64,000 nt of DNA from Gonatopus flavifemur (GCA_018340375.1 JAFFJZ010000004.1:29424001-29488000); one strand, 5' to 3'; counted from the first letter of the stretch, positions 24,220-34,999 are shown. Notes: generated by a model from the letters alone, not told the origin. A program made the numbers and translations.

Positions 24220-24539
24220 TCATGTCTTATGAAACAGTGCATTCATGCCCAGGTTGAAAATATACTGTGATATAGTGGAAAATAACGAATCTTCAGAAAT
24301 GTCTTGATCATCTTCCATAGAAACATCTTCATTCAATATATACTTTAAAATGTCGAAATTTTCAGAAGTATCCATATTATCGCAATTGTCATAAAGGTTT
24401 TTATCATTATCATGAATCGAGTCTTTTTCTCTCTGGTGTTTGAGGAGCTCGTTTAATTCGTCCTTCTTCTTGAGAAAATCAGAACATTCCAATTGTCTAG
24501 TTGTAGAAGAACAACTTGTTGAATGATTCTGTTGATTTT
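24220..24539 (-). CDS. Unrecognised gene, terminal exon
   Basis: A consensus acceptor (TCTTGTTCACAG, ending 24540) is followed by two nucleotides that complete a codon, so the intron is phase 1. The frame then runs to TGA at 24220-24222. The peptide is polar and acidic (HDNDKNLYDNCDNMDTSENF, EDVSMEDDQDISEDS) with a short basic/acidic helix (LKKKDELNELLKHQREKD). It contains TTRQLECSD, homologous to the T-stop-Q-L-E motif of the exon before it, with AGA where that exon has TGA. No donor is seen before the stop, so I take it as the last coding exon. The function is unknown. Confidence 0.6.
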
Positions 24540-24640
24540 CTGTGAACAAGATAAAAAATATTCAAATTACTAAAATGAGTATATCGAATGGGATATACTC
24601 ATGGCATTAGCATCGCCCGATGCTAATGTTATCTCCTTAC

Positions 24641-24925
24641 CCATACCATCATGGAAAACAGATAAGTTGTTCATCGGAATCGTATTGAAATCTGGACCGA
24701 TTTTATCTAAGGATGTATCGGACTGCTCCTCCATGCATACATCTTCAAACTGATTGATACTATTAGTCTCAAAGGAATTATCTTCAAGTTGTCAAGTTTT
24801 GATTGGATTTGAAGAAAACTCGGACGATTTTTCTGATCCGTTCAACGCTGGAAATTCATCACGAGTATCATCGTTGGATTCAACTTCTTGAACGTTGACT
24901 GTTTCTTTGTTGGTCGGTGATTGAT
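24641..24925 (-). CDS. Unrecognised gene, internal exon with in-frame TGA
   Basis: Acceptor CATTTTTCAAATTTAG (ends 24926) and donor GG/GTAAGG (24640). It is 285 nt, phase 1 at both ends, and keeps one frame throughout except for a TGA at 24792-24794 in PIKT-stop-QLEDNS. The peptide is Ser/Asn/Asp/Glu rich (QEVESNDDTRDEFP, EDVCMEEQSDTSLD). A frame that stays open on both sides of the stop and up to the donor suggests readthrough, a recent nonsense change or a decayed exon. The neighbouring introns are 136 and 101 nt. Confidence 0.6.
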
Positions 24926-25061
24926 CTAAATTTGAAAAATGCGTTTTTTCTACGTTCATAAATAAAACTATACTCAAATTATATCTACTAAGAATCAGAT
25001 AATTCAATTTTCACTCCCTCATCATGATAATTTAAAGTTAGATAGATGATGATATCAATAC

Positions 25062-25349
25062 CTGTTTCAATATCTTTCATATAATTAATGAGTGGACTTT
25101 CATTCATACAGTAATTTTTCACTGCGTCTGTATATGTCGATTGATCATTGAGAAAATTATTTTTTCTACGAGGTTTTATACTGTCAATTGTTTTGTCTAC
25201 TGAAGACGATTTTTCTTTCTTCCTTCTTCTTTCCAAAGCAAGTAACTTATTGCGAACTTGACTTTGTGATAGAAATGTGAGTACGTCCGAAAAACCTTCA
25301 TCATCAATCGCTGAATCGGTAACACTCGGTGATATAGTTTCAAGCTGAT
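25062..25349 (-). CDS. Unrecognised gene, internal exon
   Basis: Acceptor TATCATTAACAG (ends 25350), donor ACAG/GTATTG (25061). It is 288 nt and phase 1 at both ends. The peptide begins QLETISPSVTDSAIDDEGFS, then has a basic helix-forming stretch (RNKLLALERRRKKEKSSS) and ends NYMKDIET. The basic run could serve nuclear localisation or nucleic acid binding, but no domain is recognised. The first intron (26452-25350) holds the hAT-type MITE at 25893-26376. Confidence 0.65.
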
Positions 25350-25414
25350 CTGTTAATGATATTCAGATATATTCCCAAATAATAATTCCAAGGATAATTG
25401 TGGAACATTGTAAA

Positions 25415-25740
25415 AAATATCTTGAAGAATTCCAAAAGATGTCTTATGAAATATACAAATATATTTGACTCCCTAAATCCAAATTAGTACAAAGTACTGG
25501 GAATCAGTGAAATCCACTGATTTTCAGTACTTTTAACTTATTCTGATTCACAGAATGAAAATATATCACGGAAGATATCTTTGAAAATACTAAGAGATAC
25601 CTTCAAAAAACTTCAAGGAATCTAACCTAACTTTCAGAACTTTTCTTCTGATGTTTTAACAATACATTTTCTGGTGTTTATCAGACACCTTTTAGAATTC
25701 TTCAAGATATTTCTTAAAATGATCAGAAATTTTTATATAG
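25415..25740. repeat. AAGATATCTT-rich repeat in an intron
   Basis: Words such as AAAGATGTCTTATGAAATAT, AGATATCTTTGAAAATAC and TTCAAGATATTTCTTAAAA mark it as a member of the family also seen at 23085 and 51470. Ends are not clear. Confidence 0.4.
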
Positions 25741-25892
25741 GTCGGTACATTGTTAGAAACACAGCATAAATGCTGTGTTCAAATTTTATTTCCAATTCGT
25801 GTTGACTCCGCTCAGATTTGTGTTGTATTTTTTAAATCAACACCGATTTGAGTATCATCCCTACACAATCCCGGTCTATATGTAAGTCTATC

Positions 25893-26376
25893 TAGTGTCT
25901 CGGACGAGACTCAGACTGGTCTTGGTATCGCCCTGGTGAAAGGGAAGCGTGTCATGAAGAGTAACGGAAGCGTAAGAATATTTCAGATGACTTTTCTAAT
26001 ACTTGTTACATGCTTCTCAACTACTCTTAATGTCCCACTTGGCGCTCGGTGTACGCTTAAATCCACGTTCCAAATACTTCCCAACTACGTTTCTGACATT
26101 TCCTAATACATGCTTCTCTTTCACCAGGGCGACCCCGAGATCGAAACGAGACGAACAATTATTTTCCGAGACCGAGAATTCCGGCGAAACGTATAATGTA
26201 TTGTCGAGACCGAGAGTCTCGACTCCAGACCGAGAATTTCGACTCGAGACCAAGATGATACTAATTTTTTCGAGACAGAAGCGAGACCAAGACGAGATTA
26301 TAAATTCCGAGACTGAATGGAAACCGAAATCAAGGCCTGGTCAGTCTCGGCGAGGCGAGACGAGACCGAGACACTA
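25893..26376. mobile_element. hAT-type MITE, 484 bp, with a nested element
   Basis: Ends TAGTGTCTCGGACGAGACTC and GACGAGACCGAGACACTA are inverted. The flanks agtctatc (25885-25892) and agtccatc (26377-26384) match at 7 of 8. The interior repeats GAGACCGAGA words. It lies in an intron of the unrecognised gene. A CCCTGG-ended element sits inside at 25931-26129. Confidence 0.72.
25931..26129. mobile_element. CCCTGG-ended inverted-repeat element, nested
   Basis: CCCTGGTGAAAGGGAAGCG on the left and GCTTCTCTTTCACCAGGG on the right are inverted, with CG on both flanks. AAGCGT..AAG words recur inside. It interrupts the hAT-type MITE at 25893-26376. Confidence 0.65.
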
Positions 26377-26452
26377 AGTCCATCAGTTCAGTATTAAGTA
26401 CTTTCAACAGGATATATGATTTGAACATGTGACGAATTTATTAATTCATTAC

Positions 26453-26630
26453 CTGCATGATTATCTTCGCAGTTATGATGCTGCAAATTTTCATCCTGCA
26501 GTGTGTCCAGATTTTCAGGTGGAATAGCAGAAGATACATCTGAATTTTGTACTGTAATAGTTGAAATGTTCATATCATTCATCTCTTTCGCAGAAGATTT
26601 TTTGAATAAATCGTTAATTGAATGTTCCAT
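26453..26630 (-). CDS. Unrecognised gene, probable first coding exon
   Basis: ATG at 26630 in a good context (GACATGG), with an in-frame stop shortly upstream (TAA in ATATAACAC). The donor is TGCAG/GTAATG (26452), phase 1. The peptide starts MEHSINDLFKKSSAKEMND and is rich in Asn, Asp and Ser. No signal peptide is seen. If this is the true start, exons at 26630, 25349, 24925 and 24539 make a gene of about 350 codons. Alternatively it is an internal exon whose acceptor I did not recognise. Confidence 0.5.
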
Positions 26631-26699
26631 GTCTTTGTGTTATATGAACTCAAGTACTCACAGTATTATGTGGATGAAGTATCACTAATGAAGCTGTAA

Positions 26700-27091
26700 G
26701 AAACTTATTTGAAACCGGAAAATATTCCCCATTGTTATCGTTTAATTGATTTTTAGTTATAAAACAATCAACTCATGTACCTATCTCTGACGGGAAAGGT
26801 CTCTGAGTGTTTCATCGATTTCGGTTTGAAAGGTATACAGATGTGTATGCGTGCCGGAAGCACATTCCAAAAATTATAGGCCTCATCTTTGTCTTGATAA
26901 AAAAAGTCAAAGCGATGAAGTTTGGAAAAGTACTGGAAATCAGCATGGGAGAATTAGGATACCATAGAATTACGAGCATGATTATTTTTTGAAAAACTTT
27001 TACATATGCATTCCTATATCAACTCACTGAAACCAGATTCATGGCAACCTATTGTTAAATTTTACAATAGCCTAGTGGCAAGTGTACTGTT
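26700..27091. other. Non-coding stretch upstream of the unrecognised gene
   Basis: Possible promoter region of the minus-strand gene. No TATA or initiator motif was convincing. Confidence 0.3.
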
Positions 27092-27597
27092 CCCTGGTGA
27101 AGATGAAGCGTATACACGAAGCGCAAAGGAAGCGCATACGAAGCGAAAAATGTTTCAATTCCCTCTTCGTGAAGCGTGTGATGCCCGCTTGCTGTAAAAT
27201 GATGAAATCATACCTTCCATATACGCTTTATAATCTCTCGATCCCATTTCACACGCGCTTCATGTGAAGTAATAGTAAGTTGCATTAAGCATATGCGACT
27301 CATACCTATTCTGACTTCAAATAATATCTCCAAGCAGTTCGTCCCAACGACGATTCATGGCTCAGTGGATGAAACCCTCGTCTACCACGGTAGAAGTCAT
27401 CAGTTCGATTCTCGCTATGGTGTGCGTTTTTTTATGCAAGTTTCATGAATTTTATACGCGTCCTTTGTTTCAATTCTCTCTTCACATACTTTTTATATCC
27501 CTCCCATTCAAGCTTCGTATACTTTTCATTAATGTTTCGGTTACTCTCCAACATAAGCTTCGTTTACTCTTCCTTTCCGCTTCCATTTCCACCAGGG
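27092..27597. mobile_element. CCCTGG-ended inverted-repeat element with GAAGCG repeats
   Basis: Left CCCTGGTGAAGATGAAGCG and the right end CGCTTCCATTTCCACCAGGG are inverted. The arms carry many GAAGCG / CGCTTC words (27108-27170, 27240-27262, 27510-27585). The tRNA-like SINE head at 27356 lies between the arms. Confidence 0.65.
27356..27424 (+). repeat. tRNA-like SINE head
   Basis: ATGGCTCAGTGGATGAAAC is A-box-like and CATCAGTTCGATTCTCGC is B-box-like. The spacing is right for pol III, but the anticodon and acceptor arms do not pair, so it is not a functional tRNA gene. Confidence 0.55.
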
Positions 27598-27764
27598 GTT
27601 ATATAGCACCCATATATGGAGTTCGAGATACATGAATCGCCTGGAATCTGCTTAAGCTACTTATTTCAAATAAATTCTACATCTACCGAGATGCACCCCT
27701 AATTACGCAGTGAGATTGGAATCAGGCACTTCGCACGTAGCCATTAGTATATTTAAACAAATAA

Positions 27765-28412
27765 TTAATTGGACAATTAAAGTACTCCAGATGCCTTCAG
27801 AAAGACTCCCAAGAAAATGTTTTCTTCGGCTCAAATATCTAGCGGATCGGGATCCTAACAACGCAAAGGTTTAACTGGATACAGCAGGTTAAATTTTTGT
27901 TTAGCGTCTCAAACGGCGTAGATTTGTGGAATAATCTATCTGCGGACTCCCTACTGACAAACAAAAACTCGATCCTCTTGGCCTACTCTAGTTATCTGCT
28001 GGAAACGGATATACTCCGAGTTTCTGCTTCCACATCATTGATAATTCATCCTCACCTTTCTATTTCACAACGACCACAAAATTACTTGGGACTCAAAATA
28101 CCTACCACTCTGCGAAGGCTTCTAGCACAGATGCGACTCTGTACAAAAATCCAACAGAGAATTATTCTAGACCATAAAATTTACAATATCGACACGGAAA
28201 AAACATGTTATCGATGTGAAGGGCAACCGTTCGAGGATTTGTCTCATCTTCTTTTTGATTGTTTGACTTTTGAAAGTCAAAGAAAAAATCTCTTAAAATC
28301 GGTGCCTCGAGACAATGTGAATCCTTGGCAACAGATCTTCCAGGAACCTAACTCACGTTTATTGAAGAATTTTCTACTGTTCGTTAAACATATACTAGGC
28401 AGTGTACAATAA
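27765..28412 (+). pseudogene. C-terminal fragment of a non-LTR retrotransposon ORF2
   Basis: A frame with PSERLPRKCFLRLKYLADRD shifts near 27870 into one with SVSNGVDLWNNLSAD, YLGLKIPTTLRRLLAQMRL and a Cys-Cys-His-Cys knuckle (CYRCEGQPFEDLSHLLFDC). It ends with TAA at 28410. This order is found after the reverse transcriptase in CR1/Jockey-group LINEs. Nothing of the polymerase itself is present. It is unrelated in sequence to the LINE at 8567. Confidence 0.7.
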
Positions 28413-29869
28413 TATATACAGAGAAGAATAAAAACTTTTATAATATTTATCGGTGGATCTGCGTCTGTGAATTAGTATGTAATTTTAGAGTCAAGTATGT
28501 GATATGGTATTGAGAAATTTTCGTTTTGCAATAACAGCAAACCTTGTGTACCCACAGAGATTGCCTAGACATAATAGGACAAATCAACAAATAGGATTTT
28601 TGTTATTCTGCTGTTAGTCTCGTAACATGGAATAACTATGCATTCTCAAATTGAATCAATGCGCAACACTTCTGAATTATAAAATTTTCATTAGAATTCG
28701 ATAAAAATATCGAAAGCAGACATGAATCATATTTGAAAATTAGACATATTTTGATGAACTAAAAACATTTTTCGAGGAAAAAATTTTTTCATATCAACTA
28801 AGTTCAGAACAAAATGAAATTGTCCCTGTCTTCCGCTTTAAAGACCGCTCCACGTGCTCAATGACTAAAAATACATTGAATCCACTCTTCGTTTGATCGA
28901 GATTGTACCCGGTCTGACCCGAGAGTAACTGATTGAATTCAATATGGCTCAGATGAGTTATGCATTGCTCTAGGCATATGGATGAAAAATTGGAACACGC
29001 GGGAAAACATGCTCAATTGAAGTATGCACGTATCTCTTCCTTGAGAGAATGTTAAAGCGCTTGAAACTTGTCGGTTGCCAAATTATTAGGCCACAGTCGA
29101 GATTACTTCAGAGTTGAATATCTCAGTGAAAAATGATCGTGAAGAAACCATTAAACACGCCATTTCGAGGACGAAGGGTACTCTTTGAGCATGATTTCAC
29201 TTCTTCGGTCTATCATATTCGTCCTTTGTAATTTGTCATTTGTAATTTTGAGACGATTAAGGGAACAAAAAATTTTCTTTGGAGGTAAAAGGTTAGTTTT
29301 GATATGTATTATACGAAAAAAATACTTCAAGAAGTTTTTAAATGCTCTTGAAAGTATTTTCTGGTATGTCTGGGTTGGATTTATGATAAGTAACTGTGGG
29401 AAACTGAATGAACCGTGACCATTTTCATTATAAACATTCCACACAAATGTTCGAAAAAAATTTTCAATAATTCATATTCAATTTTCCAAACCCTATTGAA
29501 TACTGTATGAACGCTTTCTGATCTGATGTACTGTATGGAATAGTTTGGAGTTATACTTGTGAGATTTTCAATCTCTTTTGCTTCTTAGAAGCAGTGCCGA
29601 CCCGAAGGGAACTACCATCCATCGCGAAAATCTCTTAGACGACCCCTGTTCAACTACTGAAAAAAAAACACCGAGTTTTGGGCACTCTTTTCTGACGCCT
29701 GGTGCGGCTGCACAAATTGTGTCACCTCATAGACCAAAAAAAACTGTTTCGCTGCAGTAAGCAAATTTTGGTTGTTCCAACAAAACTTTTCAAAGATCTG
29801 AGATTCTAACATTCCTCTACCTACCTACTTCATCGAACCACTGAAACTTAACCGCTTAACCGCCTGAGC
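28413..29869. other. Non-coding stretch
   Basis: No supported gene. At 29825-29870 the minus strand reads TAGCTCAGGCGGTTAAGCGG followed by GTGGTTCGATG, a tRNA-like SINE remnant that abuts the next element. A block near 29590-29760 has GC-rich repeat-like text of unknown origin. Confidence 0.4.
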
Positions 29870-29871
29870 TA

Positions 29872-30043
29872 CCCTGGCGGAAATGGTCTCATACTTTCCC
29901 ATAAGTCTTTCTCTTCCATGAAAGTCCCAATTCCTTGAGAAATTATGACAAAATCTCATAATTTCTCAATGAATTGGAACTTTTATGAGAAAAATGACTT
30001 TTATGAGGAATTCTGGAAAATTATGAGGTCATTTTCGCCAGGG
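29872..30043. mobile_element. CCCTGG-ended inverted-repeat element, 172 bp
   Basis: Left CCCTGGCGGAAATGGTCTCA and right TGAGGTCATTTTCGCCAGGG are inverted. TA flanks both ends (29870-29871 and 30044-30045). The interior pairs along its length (CTCATAATTTCTCAATG). Confidence 0.75.
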
Positions 30044-30227
30044 TAAACGTACTTTAGAAATCTGTACACAGCAAAAGCTTTATTGAGCCACCATGTTTTA
30101 TAGCTTCTAAATGGTGGAATACGTCCTCGGTACGTAATCAAGACTGAATTGATAGGGCCAGAGGTCATACAGTACTCGTTTGATTTTGTTGTCTCTGATT
30201 TATCTTTTCAACTTTTTTTTGTGGATG

Positions 30228-30261
30228 GGAGAGAGAGAGAGAGAGAGATTAAGAGAGGTAA

Positions 30262-30310
<49 letters not shown>
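30228..30310. repeat. (GA)n microsatellite
   Basis: Long run of GA dinucleotides with two short interruptions. Confidence 0.95.
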
Positions 30311-30312
<2 letters not shown>

Positions 30313-31216
30313 CCGTAAAACAGGTTTCTTGAACCAAGATCATTTGTCTTGACTTCAAAATAAAACAAAAGAGATATAATTATATTCAACCCAATACTTC
30401 TCATTCTTTGGAAATTGTTGTGTTGAATTAAGACGATAATTCCTTCATTTGAAACAAAATTAATCAGATGATATTGATTGTCGATTTGGAAAACTTTTTG
30501 TCTGTGAATAGTGACTGTTCTAAAAATACATTTGAATCTAAGATACACATATGTACATATAAGTTTCATTGAAAAGTAGTTCCCGACACCCCAGAACTCC
30601 TCCTCATCCAAGATATGATTCGTTCCACTAAAATCGTTTGCATATGGAACCAAATGAATTACCTTTTCTAGTAGTAATAAAATTGTATGTTGTGTTCAAC
30701 CAAATACTAGCAACCAAACAATACATTTGATTTCATCCAAATTATTCTATTCCATATCGTATGTAGTACAAAATAATTTTGAACTTTTGTTTCTCTAACA
30801 AAACTTTATGATAAAATCATGAAAAATTAATCAACCAAACACTCTTGTTTTTCATACTAAGATATTTTTCTCAGTATAGTCGGCGCTGCTTCGGAATAAA
30901 AGATTTGGAGTCACACGGAAAGTCAGAAAATTTTTATATGATTTATATATATTTATTCACATTCTTATATCAATACTAAATTGTGATAAGACCAACTGAT
31001 TCTCGTTCAATCAAACGATCAACAACAGACACGTGTTGTGGTCAAGCTGCTCAAACAGAAAAAGGTCACGTTTCACTCAGACAAAATATTACCGAAATAT
31101 TCTTTGTGTGCTGGATGGGATCGTGAGAGAACAGGGAGAACATTCAATTAACGCAACGATTATTTTTTTCTGCATCGGATCGTTTGATCTAGATACATGA
31201 ACATCAGTTACCTCAC
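30311..31216. other. Intronic or intergenic stretch
   Basis: No gene supported. The exon-like frame around 30600 on the minus strand has an acceptor-like TTTTAG but no matching donor or composition. Confidence 0.35.
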
Positions 31217-31495
31217 CTCGATCATTATCTTGCACACAGAATATTGATGGATTAATTTTCATTTTGAATCCATTTTCATGTCTTTTGGCGCTCCATCTAC
31301 TTTCTGTAGTATCATAATTGAAAAGGTCATCGATACAGAAGCTATTAGATGGACTGTTCTTTCCCGATTCCTTTATGCTTATATTTACGTCCTGATTATC
31401 ACAGTTTAGCAATGAATTACTTGTTGGATCATCAGTCAAAATGGTAGTTGATACAATATCAAACTTCTTATGCGAATAACATGATTTATCTGTTC
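31217..31495 (-). CDS. Unrecognised gene, internal exon (copy of the 31563 exon type)
   Basis: Acceptor TTACTTTTCAG (ends 31496), donor CGAG/GTGAGG (31216). It is 279 nt, phase 1 both ends. KKFDIVSTTILTDDPTSNS here is clearly related to EKFNTVSTTVLNEDTTKSS of the exon just upstream, so the two exons are probably duplicates. The intron between them is 67 nt. The frame continues open beyond the donor to 31089, so a longer form is possible. The product is polar and of unknown function. Confidence 0.62.
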
Positions 31496-31562
31496 CTGAA
31501 AAGTAAGTAAATTTACTCGTACTGCAATAAATCAACTCAATGATGAGATATCATTCTATTAC

Positions 31563-31799
31563 CTATATTACTGCCTTGCACATACGTTAAACTTTCATTT
31601 TGGACAGGAAAAGAATTGTTAAAAGGTATATTTTTCCTGTTCGCACATATACATTCGAAATTATCTTCTGATAATTCAAAGAACTTCCTACTATGGCTTG
31701 CATCTTCATCGGAGAATGAGCTCTTTGTCGTGTCCTCATTTAACACCGTGGTAGACACAGTGTTGAATTTTTCATCCCAAATATCGGATTCGGGTTCCA
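31563..31799 (-). CDS. Unrecognised gene, internal exon
   Basis: Acceptor GCTTTTTCTTCAG (ends 31800), donor ATAG/GTAATA (31562). It is 237 nt, phase 1 both ends. Peptide motifs: ESDIWDEKFNTVSTTVL, SFSDEDASHSRKFFELSEDN and a final YVQGSNI. The donor context (codons for N-I, then G/GTAAT) is the same as in the exon at 59200. The upstream intron is 62 nt. Confidence 0.65.
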
Positions 31800-31861
31800 C
31801 TGAAGAAAAAGCAAATTTTGTATGTACTATTTTTATGTGTATATATGGTATATGTACATAC

Positions 31862-32230
31862 CTATCGAGATTTGTGTTGTAGGTTTATGAATATTGAAAG
31901 GGATGTCGCTGTGAGATGAACTGGATGTAACTTCAGCACTATCGGTATTCTGCAACTGTTCTGTGTTATCTTTGGATTCATCTATACCCTTTATGACCCT
32001 TTCAAATTGTCAGGTGTTCGGCACACTCAAAGGATATTTCATAAGCTTTCTCTTCTTTAAAGGCAATAATTTCTCACATGTTCGATTATCTATTTGAATC
32101 AAAGAAAGGTTTGCGATTCTATTGTTGATTGATGAATTTTTTATTGAACAATTTATCGACCAATCGTCTAAAACGATAGTGGACTCAATTCCAAATATGT
32201 TATTGAAACTATGCAATCTCTGCTTTTCTT
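31862..32230 (-). CDS. Unrecognised gene, internal exon with in-frame TGA
   Basis: Acceptor TTTTCCTTTGCAG (ends 32231), donor ATAG/GTATGT (31861). It is 369 nt, phase 1 both ends. One frame runs across the exon except for TGA at 32010-32012, in VPNT-stop-QFERV. Downstream of it the frame stays open to the donor (DESKDNTEQLQNTD, SSSSHSDIPFN). The motif around the stop matches the one at 24792. Confidence 0.6.
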
Positions 32231-32504
32231 CTGCAAAGGAAAATAATGAGATCATTAGTATACTTATTAATGATGATTGCACATATCGGGGAACTCATTG
32301 ATGCGATGAATATTCTTTCAAAAGAAGTATGTCTCAATCGGAGACTTGTTCATTATAGATGTCCGATATTGAATGGATCGACATTCTTGTATAAAATATG
32401 TCACAAGTTTCAATCGAAATTTCATGAGAATTTATGGAACCTACATATATGTTTTATACAAAAGTATTGATATAGTAAATATCGGGCATGCCTATTGTTC
32501 ATAG

Positions 32505-32516
32505 AGCCTCATATAG
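32505..32516. repeat. Target site duplication of the RTE element, 3' side
   Basis: AGCCTCATATAG is repeated exactly at 34778-34789. Confidence 0.9.
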
Positions 32517-34777
32517 CATCATCATCATCATGGAATAATCAGTCTTATGACTGGTTTGATGAAATCCTCCAACCCTCTGTTTTATCCGCTGAACGCTTAA
32601 TTTCTAAATATCTACAACAACCCTCATTTTGTATAATTTGCTTCATATAACTTAATCTAGGTCTACCTTTTCGAGTTCCACCATTCATTTTTCTTTCGAA
32701 TATTGTTTCCAAAAAGTTATCATGCTTGAATGTGTGTCCTATCAGATTACTTCTTCTTTTCACGACCTGTCTCAAAAGACTCCTTTTTTCATTTACCTTC
32801 TCAAGTACTTTTTCAGTTTTCACTTCCTCTATCCACTTTATTCTAAGAATCCTTCTGTAACACCACATTCCAAAAGCTTCAAGTCTTCGTTGGTCCGTTT
32901 TTCCAATTGTCCAAGTTTCGCAACCATATAATGCTGTGCTCCAAACGTGACTCTCCAAGAATTTCTTCCTTACTGCTCAGCTAATATTCTTCGAACATAG
33001 TAACTGTTTCTTTTGGTGAGAAGCCTGTTTTCCTTGTGCTAGTCTTGCTCTTACATCTCTTTCGCTTTTACCGTGTTCTGTGATTACGCTCCCTAGATAT
33101 TTAAATTCTTTGACTTGCTGAATTGTCTCTGCATCTATTTTGATTTTCGTTCTTCTTGATGTTTCCGCTGTTGTACGAATCATGAATTTTGTTTTGTTCT
33201 TATTTATATTCATTCAATAGTTTTCTAGTAATATTGTTTCGATAGTCTTGAGAATATTTTCTAACTCAGCACCACTCGTAGCTAGTATAGCTATGTCATT
33301 CAAAAATCTCAACATGCTTACATTTTCTCCTTGAATCTGTAATCTCAATTGCACTTGCTCCTCCACTTCGTTCATAGCTTCTGCTATATACAGATTGAAA
33401 ATCAATGGTGATAGTGAGCATCCTTATCTCACTCCTCTTTTAACTTGTGCTTCTCTTTTTTGACCCTCTATTTCTATTATTGCGATTTGATTTTTATATA
33501 ATTCATATATTATTATCCTATCATTGAAATTAATTCCTACCTTGTTCAAAATCTTGAATATTTTCTCCCAATCAACATTATCGAATGCTTTTTGTATATC
33601 TATAAAACCTATATAGACAGACTTTTTTAACTCTAGACTTTTCTCTACTACTGTTCTGAGTGCTAATATTGCTTCCCGCGTTCCCCTATTTTTCCTAAAA
33701 CCGAACTGATCTTCTGCTAATCTACTCTCTATTTCATTCTCTATTCTCCTGTATATAATTTTCGTCAGTATTTTCGAGGCATGTGGAGTTGAATCAATCG
33801 TCCTGTAGTTCTCGCATTTGTCCGCTCCTTGTTTTTTGGAATGGCGACAATTTTATTCTTTTGGAAATCTTCCGGCACTTCTCCATTTTCGTACATATCT
33901 GTGACCAATTCAAACAGTGCGTCACGAGTTCTTTGACTGGAGGCTTTGATAAGGTCCGCACTTATGCCATTTATTCCTGGCGCTTTATTATTTTTCAATT
34001 CTTTTAAAGCCACAGTTCACTTTTTTCCTCTGTTCTTATCAATTGTCTCCCTGAAGAATTTTTAATCTTAATTCTTTTAGATTTCATTTGTCCAAAAAAT
34101 CTCTCAACAATCCTGTATGCCTCATCTATTTTCCCTAAATGTAATCTTACTTCTATATCCTGACATTTTTCTTCTAAGCATTGTTCTTTTACTTTCCTTG
34201 ATTCTCTCATTATTTTATTCCTCAGTGCCTTGTATGTCTGCTGGGCTTGTTCGCTACTCTTATTCTTGTGTTTCCTTCTTTCATTAATTGGATCAAGAAT
34301 TTCTTCCGTTATCCATGGTTCCTTAGGTTCTACTCCATCGTTCTTCAAAATTTTATCTGCACATTGTTCTATGTTCCCCTTTATATTTGTTCATCTTCTC
34401 TCTATTTCCAAGTCTTTTTCTTGTCGATCCTCCAATTTTTCATCCAACATCACTTTGAATGCTTCCTGTGTTTGTTCTTGTTTGAGATTCCTCGAATTCC
34501 ATCTTTTCTGAATTCTCCTTTCCTCCTTCAGAGCTTTGAATTTCAGAGAACATTTCATCAGCACCATATTGTGATCACTATCTATATCCGTGCCTGAATA
34601 AGTTTTACAGCTTCTCACTTGATTTCTAAATCTTTGTTTTACTAATATGTAATCAATTTGGTATCTTGTTGTATGTCCTGGCATTTTCCAAGTATAGATT
34701 CTTTTTGGACGATTTTTGATCAATGTATTGATAATAACCATTTTATGACTCCCACAGAATTCAATTAAAATATAAAT
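32517..34777 (-). mobile_element. RTE-type non-LTR retrotransposon, 5'-truncated
   Basis: 2261 bp between two identical 12-bp duplications. The 3' end on the minus strand finishes with ATGATGATGATGATGC, a simple-repeat tail as in RTE elements. The 5' end is cut inside the endonuclease domain. A 3' fragment of another copy lies at 35597-35672. Confidence 0.88.
32545..34741 (-). pseudogene. RTE ORF: endonuclease remnant and reverse transcriptase
   Basis: The endonuclease C terminus shows RYQIDYILVKQRFRN and GTDIDSDHNMVLMKC (SDH motif). The linker is basic. RT motifs follow: ELKNNKAPGINGISADLIK, FIDIQKAFDNVDWEKIF, GCSLSPLIFNLYIAEAM. The catalytic FADD box is FLNDIAILA, so the second-Asp pair is lost. 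The tail has ALYGCETWTIGKTD and FGMWCYRRILRIKWIEEV, typical of the RTE/endonuclease-reverse-transcriptase family. Breaks include a frameshift near 34010, another near 33790, TAA in place of Gln before GCSLSP (33424-33426), and stops near 33214 and 32977. Confidence 0.88.
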
Positions 34778-34789
34778 AGCCTCATATAG

Positions 34790-34999
34790 ATCGAAATAAA
34801 ATCACATAATCTAGGCTTTCTTCAATTGTTGAACAAGTCTGTTCAACAGGCTTGAACTGTTATCACTCAGCGGAAAATTCTTGGATAAATGGGATTCAAA
34901 AATTCACATATAGACTCAGGTTTCCGCTCGAAACCACTCAGATTAACAAATCACCCTAACAGTACTCCCCGAATGAGAACAAATCGGCCTGGGGGAAAT
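34790..34999. other. Short non-coding stretch
   Basis: Contains an imperfect palindrome GAACAAGTCTGTTCAACAGGCTTGAAC near 34830-34856. Nothing else recognised. Confidence 0.3.

Noticed and set aside
23937..24242. 101-codon minus-strand frame after the terminal exon
   Set aside because: It overlaps that exon in another frame, its composition differs from the exons, and no splice signals tie it in. It is more likely 3' UTR.
30249..30653. Exon-like minus-strand frame with DEEEFWGVGN and an acceptor-like TTTTAG
   Set aside because: In the phase used by the other exons it hits a stop quickly, and it runs into the GA microsatellite.
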